DNA of 9,821 nt, from the NCBI GenBank assembly GCA_021800745.1, contig JAJYYS010000052.1, positions 1 to 9,821 of the forward strand, given 5' to 3'. This DNA comes from a bacterium. GTDB lineage: Bacteria; SZUA-79; Acidulodesulfobacterales; Acidulodesulfobacteraceae. This document shows positions 7,951 to 9,821 of the stretch, piece after piece. Both the position numbers and the translations under genes were made by a program. Position 1 is the first letter of the stretch. Each line of letters begins with the position of its first letter. The notes below the pieces were generated by a model that was not told where the DNA came from, searched no databases, and was given only the letters and a program-made list of their open reading frames with translations.

Positions 7951-9353
7951 ATTCTTTTCTGCAGGTTGCGGCGGCTCATACCGAGAATTTGGGCGGTCCT
8001 CGTTATATTGTTATTATTTTCTTTTAATTTGCGGATAAGATATGCCTTTTCAAAATATTCCTTCGCCTGCTTAAAGGAACCGGCCGCCATATAACTTTCG
8101 AAATCCAGAGATAAATCGTCTGCGGGAGATTGGTTAGCTTCGCTGGACTCCGTCCGCCTGCGCTGGACTCCGTCCGCTTCGCTCGCGATAACGTTCGCCT
8201 TAATTTTTAATTCCGTTATAACGTCTTTTTCGGTTATTCTGTTATGTATGTTTAAAATCGAAAATCTTTCGATAATATTTTTTAATTCCCTGACGTTTCC
8301 CGGCCAGCCGTAATCTTTTAAAATATTTACGGCGTTTTCTTCTATTTCCAATCTTCCGGCGTTACCGCCGAACATTTTAATAAAATAATTTATTAAAAAA
8401 GGTACATCGTCTCTTCTTTCCCTGAGAGGAGGAATAAATAAAGGGATAACGTTAAGCCTGTAAAATAAGTCCCTCCTGAATCTACCCGCAGATATTTCAG
8501 ACTCGATGTCCTTATTCGTAGCCGCGATAACTCTGACGTCCGATTCTATTTCGCTTTCTCCGCCGACTCTCTGAAATTTATTTTCCTGCAAAACCCTTAA
8601 TATTTTAGACTGCATTCTCAAGCTCATATCGCCTATTTCGTCAAGGAAAATAGTTCCGCCGTCGGCAAGCTCGAATTTTCCTTTTTTTCTTGCCGCGGCT
8701 CCAGTAAACGCCCCTTTTTCGTAGCCGAAAATTTCGCTTTCGATAAGCTCTTCGGGTATAGCCGCACAGTTTATAGCGATGAAAGGTTCGTCTTTTCTTA
8801 AACTGTTAAGATGAACCGCCCTTGCCGCAATTTCTTTCCCCGTTCCGTTTTCTCCGGTAATAAAGACCGGGGCGGAAGACGGGGCGGCTTTCATTATTTT
8901 TTCTTTTAAAGCTTTAATGCTTTCCGCTTCGCCGATAAATTCAAACCCTTCCGGCAGGCTTTCGGCGAGAATAGCTTTCTTTTCGTTCAAACCGTTGAAT
9001 CTTACGGCATTTTCCACGGTAATAACCAATCTGTCTAAAGAAAGCGGTTTTTCGATAAAATCGTACGCGCCTATTTTAATGGTTTTAATAGCCGTGTCTA
9101 TGTCGGAATGACCGGAAATCATAATAACCGGAATATTTTTGTTTATCTTAACCATATCCCGCAAAATATCCGCTCCGTCCCTGTCGGGCAGCCAGACGTC
9201 GAGCAAAACGGCGTTGGGCATTTTTTCGGTAAAGGCCTTCAGTCCGGCTTCGCCGCTGGCTTCGGATGTTACGGCGTAACCCTCGTCTTTAAGTATGCCT
9301 GATAAAGAACTTCTTATGCCGTCTTCGTCGTCTATAACCAAAACAAGTTTCAT
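7926..9353 (-). CDS. ntrX: Sigma-54-dependent response regulator, NtrX/NtrC type
   Basis: The 475-residue protein has three parts. A receiver domain (about 1-118) has the acidic pair Asp8/Asp9, the predicted phosphorylated Asp52 (LLDVWLPDRDG) and Lys102 (IEKPLSLDRL, a segment typical of NtrX). An AAA+ sigma-54 activation domain (about 138-365) has Walker A GENGTGKE (167-174), the sigma-54-contacting GAFTGA loop (214-219), Walker B TIFLDE (234-239) and arginines at 291-294. A Fis-type helix-turn-helix lies near 449-470 (TRTAQILGMSRRNLQKRI). Together these make a phosphorylation-controlled activator of RpoN promoters. The linker at about 388-409 is encoded by an inserted repeat element. The Shine-Dalgarno GGAG lies 5-6 bases before ATG 9353. 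The kinase gene ends 18 bases upstream on the same strand, so they are an operon. The likely target is the sigma-54 promoter just downstream. NtrX over NtrC is a judgement from the receiver segment and the NtrY-like partner. Confidence 0.9.
   Translation of the reverse strand: MKLVLVIDDEDGIRSSLSGILKDEGYAVTSEASGEAGLKAFTEKMPNAVLLDVWLPDRDGADILRDMVKINKNIPVIMISGHSDIDTAIKTIKIGAYDFIEKPLSLDRLVITVENAVRFNGLNEKKAILAESLPEGFEFIGEAESIKALKEKIMKAAPSSAPVFITGENGTGKEIAARAVHLNSLRKDEPFIAINCAAIPEELIESEIFGYEKGAFTGAAARKKGKFELADGGTIFLDEIGDMSLRMQSKILRVLQENKFQRVGGESEIESDVRVIAATNKDIESEISAGRFRRDLFYRLNVIPLFIPPLRERRDDVPFLINYFIKMFGGNAGRLEIEENAVNILKDYGWPGNVRELKNIIERFSILNIHNRITEKDVITELKIKANVIASEADGVQRRRTESSEANQSPADDLSLDFESYMAAGSFKQAKEYFEKAYLIRKLKENNNNITRTAQILGMSRRNLQKRINCLNINQ
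8127..8192. repeat. Expanded repeat copy 3 embedded in ntrX
   Basis: The element begins GAGATTGGTTAGC like copy 2 and ends GCTCGCGATAAC, a decayed form of the GCTCGCAATGAC end of copy 1. Its centre is duplicated: the 17-mer CGCTGGACTCCGTCCGC occurs at 8141-8157 and 8161-8177, a 20-bp period, each with a GGAC/GTCC mini-hairpin. It lies wholly inside the coding sequence and keeps the reading frame open, encoding residues about 388-409 of the regulator. Confidence 0.8.
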
Positions 9354-9371
9354 TTTTACTCCTTTTACCTT

Positions 9372-9821
9372 TTAAATCTTATCTGCCGGCAGTTCTATTA
9401 TAAAATCCGCTCCGCCTTTTTCGTTATTTTTTGCGCTTATCGCGGCATTGTTTTCCATCATAATGTTTTTCGTAATTGCCAGACCCAGACCCGTTCCGCC
9501 CTGTTTCGTAGAAAAATACGGCTCATACATATTCTGCATTACTTCATCGTTTATGCCGGTTCCGTTATCGGAAAAAATCATTCTGATTATATCGCCGTTT
9601 GCAGTTTCATCCTTTGCGGTTTCGGTGGTTATTCTGATTTCCGCTTTATAATTAAAACCGGCGCCCGCGGCAATGCCTCCGACTTTTTCTATCGATTTTA
9701 AAGTTATACTGAACACAGCGTTATCGATGATGTTCATAAACGCTCTTTTCATCTGTCTCTTATCGACGAAAGCGCTTGAAGGATTAGCGCCGAGTTTTTC
9801 AACGAATTCTATATTTTTATG
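9372..9821 (-). CDS. Sensor histidine kinase, NtrY-like, C-terminal part (5' end outside window)
   Basis: The frame stays open from the stop at 9372 to the window edge, giving the last 149 residues; the internal Met at 9752 is part of the ATPase N-box and is not a start. The segment is a GHKL catalytic domain: N-box MKRAFMNIIDNA, G1 box SDNGTGI, F-box YEPYFSTK and G2 box GGTGLGLAI, in the standard order. It binds ATP and would phosphorylate a His in the missing dimerisation domain, then pass phosphate to Asp52 of the adjacent regulator. The pattern EPYFSTKQGGTGLGLAI and the pairing with an NtrX-like regulator point to NtrY, a membrane sensor, but the sensing part is not in the window, so NtrB-type kinases are not excluded. 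Between N and G1 boxes is a somewhat long loop (about 9690-9610). The 18-base gap to ntrX indicates co-transcription from a promoter outside the window. Confidence 0.9.
   Translation of the reverse strand, partial: HKNIEFVEKLGANPSSAFVDKRQMKRAFMNIIDNAVFSITLKSIEKVGGIAAGAGFNYKAEIRITTETAKDETANGDIIRMIFSDNGTGINDEVMQNMYEPYFSTKQGGTGLGLAITKNIMMENNAAISAKNNEKGGADFIIELPADKI

Noticed and set aside
8141..8177. CRISPR-like array
   Set aside because: There are only two 17-bp units with 3 bp between them, inside a coding sequence; there are no spacers and no cas genes.
9372..9752. A complete 126-residue protein starting at ATG 9752
   Set aside because: The Met lies in the kinase N-box and the frame continues upstream in kinase-like sequence to the window end, so this is a truncated histidine kinase.

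Overview
The window looks like chromosomal DNA from a Gram-negative bacterium. It encodes an outer-membrane beta-barrel with a C-terminal Phe, a PilB/GspE-type secretion ATPase, and a sigma-54 regulatory module. The DNA is A+T-rich (about 40% G+C by eye). The mix of NtrY/NtrX-like signalling, sigma-54 control and a BBP2-type porin suggests a deltaproteobacterium-like or Nitrospirota-like lineage. That placement is inference; no marker gene here settles it.

Layout. Positions 1-354 hold the 3' end of a DUF1015-family gene (+). It converges on a 698-residue membrane protein (369-2465, -) with an EamA/DMT transporter N-terminal half and an unusual, unrecognised C-terminal extension. A 132-bp A+T-rich divergent intergenic region, with what look like back-to-back promoters inside a 36-bp imperfect palindrome, separates it from a PilB/GspE-type ATPase gene (2598-4391, +). 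The ATPase gene converges on the right-hand block, with a strong minus-strand terminator in between.

The right-hand block (4461 to the window end, all minus strand) is a nitrogen-response locus. In transcription order it holds a partial NtrY-like histidine kinase, an NtrX/NtrC-type sigma-54 activator, a near-perfect sigma-54 promoter (GG/GC spacing 10 nt), a BBP2-like outer-membrane porin, a PII signalling protein of exactly 112 residues, and an Amt ammonium channel ending in a double-hairpin terminator. The simplest reading is that the kinase/regulator pair, or another enhancer-binding protein, drives sigma-54 transcription of porin-glnK-amt under nitrogen limitation. The porin would admit nitrogenous solute to the periplasm, Amt would carry ammonium across the inner membrane, and PII would gate Amt.

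The most unusual structure is a family of small repeat elements of the type GAGATTG...CGCAATGACA. One copy lies after the ATPase gene and one in the short gap between ntrX and the sigma-54 promoter. A third, expanded and decayed, lies inside the ntrX coding sequence, where it is translated in frame as the linker between the AAA+ domain and the DNA-binding helix-turn-helix. No CRISPR array, tRNA, rRNA, transposase or phage gene was seen, and no gene-free stretch exceeds 300 bases.
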